From JAYGED01 sp046582565 (GTDB lineage: Bacteria; Pseudomonadota; Alphaproteobacteria; JAAXGF01): a DNA stretch of 7,737 nt. Both the position numbers and the translations under genes were made by a program. The DNA lies in assembly GCA_046582565.1 (NCBI GenBank), contig JAYGED010000107.1, positions 1-7,737 of the forward strand, given 5' to 3'. Position 1 is the first letter of the stretch. Each line of letters opens with the position of its first letter. The notes under the pieces were generated by a model. That model was not told the DNA's origin and did no database searches. It worked only from the letters and a program-made list of their open reading frames with translations. Positions 1 through 6,120 of this stretch are shown here, piece by piece.

Positions 1-517
1 CCTTGAAGACCTGGACCGGTTCCGGGATGTTCTTGACGTCCCGCGCGCCCAGGTCCTCGAAGCCGACCTCGACCTTGGCCTTGACCTGGTCGAATACGTT
101 GCGCGCCACGCAGATGCCGCCCGGCTCGGCCAGGCCCTCCAGGCGCGCCGCGATGTTGACCCCGTCGCCATAGATGTCGTCACCCTCGACGATGATGTCG
201 CCCAGGTTGATGCCAATTCGAAGCTCAAGACGCTCATCGTCGGGCGCCCCGGCCTGATCCGCTGAGACCGCCTTCTGAACCTCTACGGAGCAGGTGACGG
301 CGTCGACCACGCTGGCGAATTCGACCAAGGCGCCATCGCCCATAAGCTTGACGATTCGGCCGCTATGAGCCGCAATGATTGGATCTATCACGTCGCGGCG
401 CAGGTCCTTGAGACGGCCAAGCGTACCCGTCTCGTCGGCCGCCATGAGGCGACTGTAGCCGACCACATCCGCGCTCAAAATCGCGGCGAGCCTGCGTTGG
501 ATATTGTTCTCTGCCAC
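1..517 (-). CDS. Class III adenylate cyclase, N-terminal catalytic domain (C-terminus outside window)
   Basis: Makes cAMP from ATP; in this family the cyclase homology domain lies at the N-terminus of a cytoplasmic protein. The 172 visible codons hold nearly the whole domain. Metal-binding aspartates are D17 (in SADVVGYS) and D61 (in KLMGDG). The adenine-specifying pair is K57 and D114, and the transition-state residues are N121 and R125 (in GVNIAAR). All are present, so the enzyme should be active and ATP-selective rather than GTP-selective. The start is GTG at 515-517: an in-frame TAG lies only 14 codons upstream, and an AGGGA ribosome-binding site (525-529) sits 7 nt before it. The C-terminal part is not visible; relatives often carry TPR or TolB-like regions there, which cannot be checked here. 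The gene is in the same direction as the J-domain gene, 91 nt downstream of it, with its own candidate promoter. Confidence 0.94.
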   Translation of the reverse strand, partial: MAENNIQRRLAAILSADVVGYSRLMAADETGTLGRLKDLRRDVIDPIIAAHSGRIVKLMGDGALVEFASVVDAVTCSVEVQKAVSADQAGAPDDERLELRIGINLGDIIVEGDDIYGDGVNIAARLEGLAEPGGICVARNVFDQVKAKVEVGFEDLGARDVKNIPEPVQVFK

Positions 518-553
518 GGTAGAGTCCCTAACCCGAAAAAGAATGTAGCCGGT

Positions 554-583
554 ATTCTATGAAACCTCGATTGGCGAGTCTAA
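554..583 (-). promoter_or_regulatory. Candidate sigma-70-type promoter of the cyclase gene
   Basis: Read on the minus strand, the -10 is TAGAAT (554-559, 5 of 6 to consensus). An 18-bp spacer separates it from a poor -35, TTAGAC (578-583). The predicted start near 547 gives a leader of about 30 nt containing the AGGGA ribosome-binding site. The weak -35 keeps confidence low. No convincing terminator is visible between the J-domain stop (609) and this site, so read-through is also possible. Confidence 0.3.
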
Positions 584-608
584 CGGCTTGAGAGAGGGCT
601 CAATACCG

Positions 609-1181
609 CTATAGAGCCGCCCGCCTCGACAATGTGCGGTAGGCCTCGATGACGGCCTTGAGCTGATCCACGGCTTGCTTGTCATCGCCGTTGATATCGG
701 GGTGAAGGCGTTTCACCAGCTCCTTGTAGCGTGCCTTGATATTATCGTCGGTCGCCATGCCCGGCAGGTTCAAAACAGCCCGCGCCTCACGCTCCTTGAG
801 TGGCATGCGGTGCAGGGCCGCGTCCTCCTCATTGTCGAAAATGCTATAGGGATCGCCAAAGTCGCGCCGTTGCCAAGCCGAGTTAAGCCGCGCCTCGCCA
901 TCGATCCTGGCTTTGCCGCCCAGACGCCAGGTCGGCCGGTGCCAGGTCAAATCGGCCTTCGTATAATCCTCGATCTCTTTGCGGTCCATGCCGAGGAAAA
1001 AGTTCCAATCGGCGTTGTAGCTACGCGCATGATCGCGGCAAAACCAGAAATAGCTGTCGAGTTCATCACGGGACCGGGGGGCGCGATGCTCCCCGGCTTC
1101 CGCGCAATCCGGATGATCGCAGTCGCGTTCGGGGCTGGCGCTACGCGCATCGGCCTGATTTTTGGACGAGGAACCAAACAT
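609..1181 (-). CDS. J-domain protein (DnaJ-like, C-terminal J domain), 190 aa
   Basis: Probable Hsp70 (DnaK) co-chaperone of a type common in Alphaproteobacteria. The J domain is at the C-terminus, residues about 132-187, with the diagnostic HPD at 160-162 between helix II (KARYKELVKRL) and helix III. This differs from true DnaJ, which has an N-terminal J domain plus G/F and zinc-finger regions. The N-terminal half has C21 and C26 (CDHPDC) and, after an aromatic stretch, C48 and H51 (FCRDH), which could form a small metal site. The central part (about 55-110) is rich in W, Y and F. The frame stays open for 411 nt upstream, but that part overlaps the DUF2889 gene and reads as arginine/proline/alanine-rich shadow; family-like sequence begins near MFGSSSK, so ATG at 1179-1181 was chosen. 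That start has no Shine-Dalgarno site, which fits the leaderless promoter listed separately. The client protein is unknown. Confidence 0.9.
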   Translation of the reverse strand: MFGSSSKNQADARSASPERDCDHPDCAEAGEHRAPRSRDELDSYFWFCRDHARSYNADWNFFLGMDRKEIEDYTKADLTWHRPTWRLGGKARIDGEARLNSAWQRRDFGDPYSIFDNEEDAALHRMPLKEREARAVLNLPGMATDDNIKARYKELVKRLHPDINGDDKQAVDQLKAVIEAYRTLSRRAAL

Positions 1182-1187
1182 CTCAAA

Positions 1188-1216
1188 ATTATGGCGTCTT
1201 AAGAAGCTACATTCAA
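1188..1216 (-). promoter_or_regulatory. Promoter of the J-domain gene, predicted to give a leaderless mRNA
   Basis: On the minus strand the -35 is TTGAAT (1211-1216, 4 of 6), the spacer is exactly 17 bp, and the -10 is CATAAT (1188-1193, 5 of 6). Only six bases (TTTGAG) separate the -10 from the ATG at 1179-1181. Transcription would therefore start at or within a base or two of the A of the start codon. No Shine-Dalgarno sequence precedes this ATG. The promoter match is seen directly; leaderless initiation is inference. Confidence 0.5.
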
Positions 1217-1263
1217 GCGCCACGCAGGGAGCACTTGGGCGGCCGTAAAAAACCACGGCAAAA

Positions 1264-1815
1264 TTATGATTTTCCCGTGAACCATTCAGGATGCTGTTCG
1301 CGCACCACTTCGCCGTCGCTGGCCAGGGCGTGGCATTGGTCGAGATAGGGCGGCTTGGTCTTGGGCGGTTCGCCGCCGGGCACATTCCGGCGCGCCGCCC
1401 AGATGGTCTGGAAGGCCACGGTGGCCACGGGGCGCAACAGCTCGACGAGATGGGTGCAGCCATTGACGCCACCCAGCCGCTGGCGAACCTCGCGGCCCCA
1501 ACCGCGCCCCAGGGTGACGCCTTCGAGCTTGGCAAAAGCGGGGGTGATCGCTGGGCATATCTCGAAAGGTGATTTATCGGTCGAGGCCTCAACCCGGCGA
1601 ATGACGAAGCCGTCGTCGAGGGTCAGCCTGAGCCACATGTCATGGATCGCCTCGCCGGCCTTGATCTCGCCCCGGTGACTGTTCTCGAACGAATAGGTCT
1701 TGGTGTCGACGATGCGGGCCTCGATATCATACAAGCCGTCTTCGCGGCGAAAGCCGTGACATTCGATGGATCGGTGATGCAGCGCCTCGCGGGCGACGGG
1801 CTTGGACAGGGGCAT
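1264..1815 (-). CDS. DUF2889 family protein, 183 aa
   Basis: The protein matches the proteobacterial DUF2889 family, whose biochemical role is unknown to me. Conserved landmarks are RSIECHG (16-21), the DTKTY block (37-41), RGEI (48-51), IHDMW (57-61), the ICP around C87, and NGCTHLVELL (118-127), which gives C120 and H122. A C-terminal extension holds C161-H162 and ends HPEWFTGKS. The cysteine/histidine pairs could bind metal, but this is only a suggestion. It has no signal peptide or membrane segment, so it is cytoplasmic. ATG at 1813-1815 was preferred over an in-frame ATG 66 nt upstream because GAGG (1821-1824) sits 5 nt before it and family similarity begins at MPLS. It is flanked by the AEC gene (72 nt upstream) and the J-domain gene (82 nt downstream), all co-directional. 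Confidence 0.88.
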   Translation of the reverse strand: MPLSKPVAREALHHRSIECHGFRREDGLYDIEARIVDTKTYSFENSHRGEIKAGEAIHDMWLRLTLDDGFVIRRVEASTDKSPFEICPAITPAFAKLEGVTLGRGWGREVRQRLGGVNGCTHLVELLRPVATVAFQTIWAARRNVPGGEPPKTKPPYLDQCHALASDGEVVREQHPEWFTGKS

Positions 1816-1843
1816 GGGAACCTCGGGTAGGAATGGGAGAACC

Positions 1844-1872
1844 CATATAGAAAGAGACGCCGCCAAATGCAA
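1844..1872 (-). promoter_or_regulatory. Candidate promoter of the DUF2889 gene
   Basis: On the minus strand a TATATG -10 (1844-1849, 4 of 6) lies 17 bp from a weak -35, TTGCAT (1867-1872, 3 of 6). A start near 1837 would give a short leader of about 22 nt that includes the GAGG ribosome-binding site. No strong terminator is visible after the AEC stop at 1888, so the gene may also be reached by read-through from the aro operon. Confidence 0.25.
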
Positions 1873-1887
1873 GGCCCCCAAATGTCT

Positions 1888-2766
1888 TCAGATCAGAATG
1901 AAGCTCAGCAGCAGGGGCAGGGTGGCGAACGAGATCAGGGTGGACAGGACGATGACTCCGGCGACTTCCTCAGGCTCGCGGCGGTAGGTCTGTGCGAACA
2001 GGTAGTTGAACACCGCCGGCGGCATGGTACATTGGATGATCAACACGCCGCGCGCAACACCTTCAAAGGCGAAGAATTCGGCCAGGGCGAAGCCGACCGC
2101 CGCCCCCATGGCGAGGCGTAAGGTAGCCAAAACCGATGCCCTCTTGAAGGTCTTCACCCGCATGGAGGCGAGGGAAACGCCCAGGGTCAGGAGCATCAGC
2201 GGCACCGTCATGCTGCCCAGCAGATCGGTGCTGTTATAGAGCCAGGCGGGAACCTCGACGCCGGCGCCGCGAAACCCCAGGGCCGCCGCGACCGCATAGG
2301 GCAGCGGCATGGTGAGAGCGGCTTTCGGCGTCGGCTCGCCGGATACCAGCCAGACCCCAAGCACCATCATCACAACCATGGAGACGGCAAAATAGGCCGC
2401 AGCGAGATCGAGACCGGCCTGGCCGAATGCAAACAGGCTGAGGGGCAGCCCCATGTTGCCGCAATTGGTGAAAACCAGGGACGGCAGATAGGTCGCCGAC
2501 GATAACTTCCCCAAGCGTAAGATCACCGCGCCGATAGCCATGAAGCCGGCCACCGCGACGGCAGTCGCCAGGGCCATGTCGGTGAGTGCAGCACCACTTA
2601 CCGTTAAACGCGCCAGGGATGAAAACACAAGGCAGGGCGCGCCGATGTTGGTGACCATCATATTGACCGCCGTGAGATCCATCGAGCGGCCGGATTTCAC
2701 CCACAACCATCCGAGACCGACGCTGATGAAAATCGGCGCTATGATCGGCAGCATAACTTGGAACAT
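1888..2766 (-). CDS. AEC (auxin efflux carrier) family permease, 292 aa
   Basis: An inner-membrane secondary transporter of the AEC family; bacterial members move malonate, malate or other organic anions, and the substrate here cannot be read from sequence. About ten hydrophobic segments run from residue 5 to the end. Landmarks are NCGNMGLPL (101-109) at the first broken-helix region, GSMTVPLMLLTLGVSL (184-199), QCTMPPAVFNYLFA (245-258) at the second, and a final helix within VIVLSTLISFATLPLLL. The two pseudo-symmetric halves match the family fold, and the length is normal to slightly short. ATG at 2764-2766 is 2 nt after the stop of the CNNM gene and lacks a clear ribosome-binding site, so it is probably translated by coupling as the last gene of the aro operon. 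Confidence 0.92.
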   Translation of the reverse strand: MFQVMLPIIAPIFISVGLGWLWVKSGRSMDLTAVNMMVTNIGAPCLVFSSLARLTVSGAALTDMALATAVAVAGFMAIGAVILRLGKLSSATYLPSLVFTNCGNMGLPLSLFAFGQAGLDLAAAYFAVSMVVMMVLGVWLVSGEPTPKAALTMPLPYAVAAALGFRGAGVEVPAWLYNSTDLLGSMTVPLMLLTLGVSLASMRVKTFKRASVLATLRLAMGAAVGFALAEFFAFEGVARGVLIIQCTMPPAVFNYLFAQTYRREPEEVAGVIVLSTLISFATLPLLLSFILI

Positions 2767-2768
2767 GG

Positions 2769-4067
2769 CTACGGTTTTTCGGCTTCCTGCTCAGTCGATT
2801 CCGGGGCTGGCGCGGTCACTCTGAGAGAGGTGATCTGGTTGCGCTGGCGGGTCAGCACCTCGAAATTGAAACCGTAGAAAGCGAAGCGCTGGCCCACCTC
2901 GGGGATACGCTGGGCCTCGTGAATCACCAGCCCGGCGATGGTCGAGGCGTCCTCATCGGGCAGGGTCCATTCGAATTCGCGATTCAGGTCGCGAACCGTC
3001 ACCGTGCCGCGAACCGCATAGGAGCCATCCGCGTTGATGCGCACGCCGGTGAAGGCCACATCATGCTCATCGGCAATGTCGCCGACGATCTCTTCGAGGA
3101 TATCTTCCAGGGTGACCATGCCCATCAGGGCGCCGTATTCGTCAACCACCAGGGCAAAATGTGCGCGCCGCGAGCGAAAGGCCTGCAGCTGCCTCAGCAG
3201 GGTCGTGCTGTCGGGGATGAACCAGGGGGCGATCGCCGTGGCCACCAAATCGATGTCGTCCTCCTGCCCCGAATGGCTGTGAACCAGCCGCAGCAGGTCC
3301 TTGGAATGGAGAACGCCGATAATGTTGTCCGGGTCGTCGCGCCATAAGGGTATGCGGGTGTAGGGGCTAGCGATGACGCGTTCGATGGTCTGCGATGTCG
3401 GCGCGTCAGCGTCGATCACCGTCATGCCCTTACGATGGACCATGATCTCGCTGACTTCGACATCCTCAAGGTCGAGGATGCTGCCCAGCATATCGCGTTC
3501 CTGCTTGACCATGGCGCCGCCACGGCTATGCAGATCGATGGCGCCGCGCAATTCCTGCTCGGCCGAAAGAGCCTGGTCGCCGACATTTGCCGTGACGCCG
3601 AGCAGACGCAATGTGACCTGCACCACCGCTCGAATAGTCAGGGTTATCGGCGACAAAATAATCACCATGACGCGCATGACCGGGGCCACCGCCAGGGCGA
3701 AGCGGTCGGCATTACGCAAGGCGTAGGTCTTGGGCAGAACTTCGGCGAAGATCAGCACCAACAGGGTCATGATAATCGTGGCGTAGGCGATCCCGGCCTC
3801 ACCGAACAGCCCGATCAGCACGCTGGTGGCGAGCGCCGAGGCGAAGATATTGACCGCATTGTTGCCCAGCAGAATGGCGCCGAGCATCTGTTCTCTGTTG
3901 TCGATCAGGCGGTTGACCATCCGCGCCCGCCGGTTGCCGCGCCGCTCAAGGTGATGCAGCCGGGCCTTCGAAACCGACGTCAAGGCGGTCTCCGAACCGG
4001 AGAAAAATGCCGACAGGAAAAGGAGAACAACGATCCCCGCAAGCACCAGCAGGAAGGTTATGGTCAT
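2769..4067 (-). CDS. CNNM/CorC-HlyC family membrane protein (DUF21-CBS-CBS-CorC_HlyC), 432 aa
   Basis: An inner-membrane protein of the family implicated in Mg2+ (and Co2+) export or resistance; the older label 'hemolysin' should not be taken literally. Domains in order: a DUF21/CNNM transmembrane domain (about 1-190) with SGSETA (23-28), LGNN (67-70) and AEVLPK (108-113); a CBS pair (about 205-335) whose second repeat carries VDEYGALMGMVTLEDILEE (308-326); and a C-terminal CorC_HlyC domain (about 345-420), followed by an acidic tail. CBS pairs in this family bind ATP-Mg and control the membrane domain. The length is full. ATG at 4065-4067 overlaps the aroB stop in an ATGA arrangement, and the nearest GAGG (4081-4084) is 13 nt away, too far to be ideal, so translation is likely coupled to aroB. 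A CNNM gene after aroB is a recurrent arrangement in Alphaproteobacteria (from memory). Confidence 0.95.
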   Translation of the reverse strand: MTITFLLVLAGIVVLLFLSAFFSGSETALTSVSKARLHHLERRGNRRARMVNRLIDNREQMLGAILLGNNAVNIFASALATSVLIGLFGEAGIAYATIIMTLLVLIFAEVLPKTYALRNADRFALAVAPVMRVMVIILSPITLTIRAVVQVTLRLLGVTANVGDQALSAEQELRGAIDLHSRGGAMVKQERDMLGSILDLEDVEVSEIMVHRKGMTVIDADAPTSQTIERVIASPYTRIPLWRDDPDNIIGVLHSKDLLRLVHSHSGQEDDIDLVATAIAPWFIPDSTTLLRQLQAFRSRRAHFALVVDEYGALMGMVTLEDILEEIVGDIADEHDVAFTGVRINADGSYAVRGTVTVRDLNREFEWTLPDEDASTIAGLVIHEAQRIPEVGQRFAFYGFNFEVLTRQRNQITSLRVTAPAPESTEQEAEKP

Positions 4068-5224
4068 GGCGTTGACACGTCCTCGGCATGGGATTGAGCG
4101 ATCACATCGCGAACCCCGTCGAGGTCGACCTCGGCTTCGAGGAACGCCGCACCGATGCCGCGCGCCAGCACGAAGGTGATGCGTCCCGCGACGACCTTCT
4201 TGTCCTGGCCCATAATCGTCACCAGGCGGTCGGCCACGGCCCGGCTGTCATTTTCGCCGCCGATTGCCTGGCGCAGACTGGTCGGCAGGCCGCTGGCGGC
4301 GAGATGACGGCGCACCCGGCCCGCGTCTTCGGGCGGGCACAAGCCCATGCGCGTCGACAGGTCGAAGGCCAGCACCGAACCGATGGCCACCGCCTCGCCA
4401 TGGACGATGTCGCCGCCATAGCCGACCGCCGTCTCGATGGCATGAGCGAAGGTGTGGCCGAGATTGAGCAATCCGCGCACGCCCCTCTCGCGTTCATCCG
4501 CGGCGACGATGCGCGCCTTGGCGGTGCAGGACACGGTTACCGCATGCCTGAGCGCGCCATGATCACCGCGCCACAAATCCGCGCCGTTGTTCTCCAGCCA
4601 GCCGAAGAAGCCGGGATCATCGATCAGCCCGTATTTGACCACTTCCGCATAGCCGGCCAACAGCTCGCGGCGCGGCAGAGTATCGAGGGCGGTAATATCG
4701 GCGAGCACCAGATGGGGCTGATGGAAGCTGCCCACCAGATTCTTACCGTGGCGCGTATCGATACCGGTCTTGCCGCCAACCGAGCTATCGACCTGGGCCA
4801 ACAGGGTCGTCGGTATCTGGGCGACGGCGACACCGCGGCGCAGAATAGACGCGGCAAACCCGGCAATATCACCGATCACCCCGCCGCCCAGGGCAATGAC
4901 CATGTCACCGCGCTCGATGCGGGCCTCGAGCAGGGCGTCGAGCAGGCCCTCAAGCTGGGTAAAATTCTTCGACCCCTCGCCGGGCGGCATAATAATTTCA
5001 TGGCTCTCGATGCCCGCGCTATCAAGGCTCGTGCGCAAAGCCCCAAGATAATGGCCGGCGACGTTTTCATCGCTGACCACGGCGACGCGCCGGCCCGTCA
5101 TGACCGCTTCGAGGTAGGGGGCCGCGTCGGCGATCAAGCCCTCGCCGATGATGATTTCATAGCTCCGGCTGGCGGCGTCGAGGCGCAGCCGTGTGGGAGC
5201 GCCGTCAGGTTGTTTCCCGGTCAC
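4064..5224 (-). CDS. aroB: 3-dehydroquinate synthase
   Basis: Catalyses the second step of the shikimate pathway, DAHP to 3-dehydroquinate, using NAD+ and a divalent metal, in the cytoplasm. Family motifs are all present: PGEGSKN (81-87) and GGGVIGDIAGFAA (113-125) for NAD+ binding, IPTTLLAQVDSSVGGKTG (137-154), GKNLVGSFHQP (160-170), YAEVVKYGLI (192-201), GHTFAHAIE (256-264), HGEAV (275-279) and DKK (341-343). Predicted metal ligands are E194, H257 and H275. At 386 residues it is slightly longer than the E. coli enzyme, with small extensions at both ends. The start is GTG at 5222-5224, overlapping the aroK stop in a GTGA arrangement; no strong ribosome-binding site precedes it, so coupling to aroK is likely. 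Confidence 0.98.
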   Translation of the reverse strand: MTGKQPDGAPTRLRLDAASRSYEIIIGEGLIADAAPYLEAVMTGRRVAVVSDENVAGHYLGALRTSLDSAGIESHEIIMPPGEGSKNFTQLEGLLDALLEARIERGDMVIALGGGVIGDIAGFAASILRRGVAVAQIPTTLLAQVDSSVGGKTGIDTRHGKNLVGSFHQPHLVLADITALDTLPRRELLAGYAEVVKYGLIDDPGFFGWLENNGADLWRGDHGALRHAVTVSCTAKARIVAADERERGVRGLLNLGHTFAHAIETAVGYGGDIVHGEAVAIGSVLAFDLSTRMGLCPPEDAGRVRRHLAASGLPTSLRQAIGGENDSRAVADRLVTIMGQDKKVVAGRITFVLARGIGAAFLEAEVDLDGVRDVIAQSHAEDVSTP

Positions 5225-5775
5225 GGCGCCGCGTGGGCCTGCAAGGCCGCAACAATTTTATCGACGGTCTCCCCATGCGGGCCATCGTCGGTCTCGACGG
5301 TGATATCGGCCTGGCTATAGATCGGATAGCGCTCCTCCATCAACGACGCGAGGATTTCACGCGGGTCGCCGGCCCGGAGCAGCGGACGGGTATCACGCCG
5401 CGCACAGCGCTTGACCAGAAGATCGAGCTCGGCGTTAAGCCAGACCGTGACCGCTTTTTCGGCCAGCAGGCGGCGGGTGTCCGGGTCGATGAAGGCGCCG
5501 CCGCCGGTAGCCAGCACCCGCGGTCCCTCATCGAGCAACCGGGCGATGACGCGGCGCTCGCCCTCGCGAAAAGCAGGCTCGCCGTGGCGTTCAAAAAAAT
5601 CAGCGATGCTGCAGCCCGCGGCGGTCTCGATCTCGGAATCGGCGTCGGTGAACTTCATATTCAAGCGGGTCGCGAGCCGGCGGCCGATCGATGACTTGCC
5701 GGCGCCCATAAGGCCGACAAGAACGATGGCGCGATCAACCAGATTACCCGGTATGTTGCTACTGGTAGTGTTCAT
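5221..5775 (-). CDS. aroK: Shikimate kinase
   Basis: Phosphorylates shikimate to shikimate 3-phosphate with ATP, the fifth step of chorismate synthesis, in the cytoplasm. The 184-residue protein has the P-loop GLMGAGKS (21-28), the DxD Mg2+/shikimate site (D44, D46), the shikimate-binding arginine in FREGE (R70), the GGG loop (91-93) and the lid RPLL (R130-L133). A short polar N-terminal extension of about 14 residues precedes the first beta strand. ATG at 5773-5775 has no strong Shine-Dalgarno sequence. It is the first gene of the aroK-aroB-CNNM-AEC unit and overlaps aroB by 4 nt. It is transcribed divergently from the small membrane protein gene across a 204-bp gap. I see no convincing sigma-70 promoter on the minus strand in that gap. 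Confidence 0.97.
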   Translation of the reverse strand: MNTTSSNIPGNLVDRAIVLVGLMGAGKSSIGRRLATRLNMKFTDADSEIETAAGCSIADFFERHGEPAFREGERRVIARLLDEGPRVLATGGGAFIDPDTRRLLAEKAVTVWLNAELDLLVKRCARRDTRPLLRAGDPREILASLMEERYPIYSQADITVETDDGPHGETVDKIVAALQAHAAP

Positions 5776-5869
5776 GGGTGCTGTGAGTCAGCCTGCGTCC
5801 CCACCCCGGTGCAGAGGATGCGCCATAGGAATTGAAGGCGTCATAAAAATTCGCCTGTCTGTAAGCTGC

Positions 5870-5909
5870 CGCAAAATAGCCATAAATCAAATCTACCATA
5901 AATTTTGCG
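5870..5909. repeat. 16-bp imperfect tandem repeat flanked by an 8-bp inverted repeat
   Basis: Two adjacent 16-bp units, CAAAATAGCCATAAAT (5872-5887) and CAAATCTACCATAAAT (5888-5903), agree at 12 of 16 positions, including the shared CCATAAAT end. The block is bracketed by CGCAAAAT (5870-5877) and its exact complement ATTTTGCG (5902-5909). Two direct copies spaced by about one and a half helical turns, inside a divergent promoter region, could be a regulator-binding site. No known operator consensus was recognised. Confidence 0.5.
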
Positions 5910-5935
5910 TTCGTGGTCCAAATCAGGCATATGCT
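5905..5935 (+). promoter_or_regulatory. Candidate promoter of the small membrane protein / exported protein pair
   Basis: TTGCGT (5905-5910) as -35 and TATGCT (5930-5935, 4 of 6) as -10 are separated by 19 bp, longer than ideal. A start near 5942 would give a leader of about 38 nt. The -35 overlaps the right arm of the inverted repeat, so a protein bound there could block it. Weak match; low confidence. Confidence 0.25.
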
Positions 5936-5979
5936 ACCGAAACGACCACCGCAAGCCGTAGGTTTCAACCGAATATATC

Positions 5980-6120
5980 ATGTCGCGAATATCCAAAATA
6001 CTCACCCTATTGATTTTCATCGCCGTCGCCGGTGGCGCGGTTTTCCTGATGACCTGGGATATCCCCGCGCCCACGGCGCGAGTCGAAATAACGGTGCCCG
6101 ATGATACTTTTAAGAATTAG
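5980..6120 (+). CDS. Small single-pass membrane protein with WDIPAPT motif, 46 aa
   Basis: A basic start (MSRISK) is followed by one hydrophobic segment (about residues 7-24), then TWDIPAPTARVE (25-36) and a short acidic tail ending DDTFKN. This layout fits a bitopic inner-membrane peptide with its C-terminus in the periplasm, or an uncleaved signal anchor. I recall similar tiny proteins with a hydrophobic helix followed by WDIPAPT-x-VE and a polar tail in Rhodospirillales genomes, which argues that it is real; its function is unknown. ATG at 5980 is the first in-frame start after a TAG at 5959-5961. The ribosome-binding site is poor: TAGG at 5959-5962 is about 17 nt away. Its 3' end overlaps the next gene by 20 nt in another frame, so the two are probably translated together. 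Confidence 0.68.
   Translation: MSRISKILTLLIFIAVAGGAVFLMTWDIPAPTARVEITVPDDTFKN

Larger units (their letters stand above)
5776..5979. promoter_or_regulatory. Divergent intergenic region between aroK and the membrane/exported protein pair
   Basis: 204 bp without a supported gene. Bases 5871-5910 are about 70% AT, against a clearly GC-rich window, and hold a tandem repeat inside an inverted repeat (listed separately). A candidate plus-strand promoter is at 5905-5935. No riboswitch or tRNA fold is evident. Minus-strand start signals for aroK must also lie here but none stands out. Confidence 0.6.

Noticed and set aside
550..608. 7-bp inverted repeat CGGTATT/AATACCG between the J-domain and cyclase genes
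   Set aside because: The arms are 45 nt apart with no strong inner stem or T-run, so neither a terminator nor a clear operator.
1242..1259. Possible terminator hairpin after the DUF2889 gene
   Set aside because: GCCGT/ACGGC gives only a 5-bp stem with an 8-nt loop, and no T-run follows it on the minus strand.
1182..1592. Long N-terminal extension of the J-domain reading frame (to 327 residues)
   Set aside because: It overlaps the DUF2889 gene on the same strand in another frame and reads as arginine/proline/alanine-rich shadow sequence; family-like sequence starts at 1181.
1833..1846. Small palindrome ATGGG-AGAA-CCCAT upstream of the DUF2889 gene
   Set aside because: A 5-bp stem without a T-run is too weak to call a terminator or regulatory site.
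3435..4097. 220-codon plus-strand open frame opposite the CNNM gene
   Set aside because: Antisense shadow, rich in H, Q, G and D, with no recognisable domain.
4088..5320. 410-codon plus-strand open frame opposite aroB
   Set aside because: Antisense shadow of aroB and the end of aroK, typical of GC-rich DNA; AroB motifs on the other strand are unambiguous.
5759..5968. 69-codon minus-strand frame upstream of and overlapping the aroK start
   Set aside because: No family resemblance, crosses the AT-rich regulatory region and overlaps aroK in a different frame; probably chance, though a leader peptide cannot be fully excluded.
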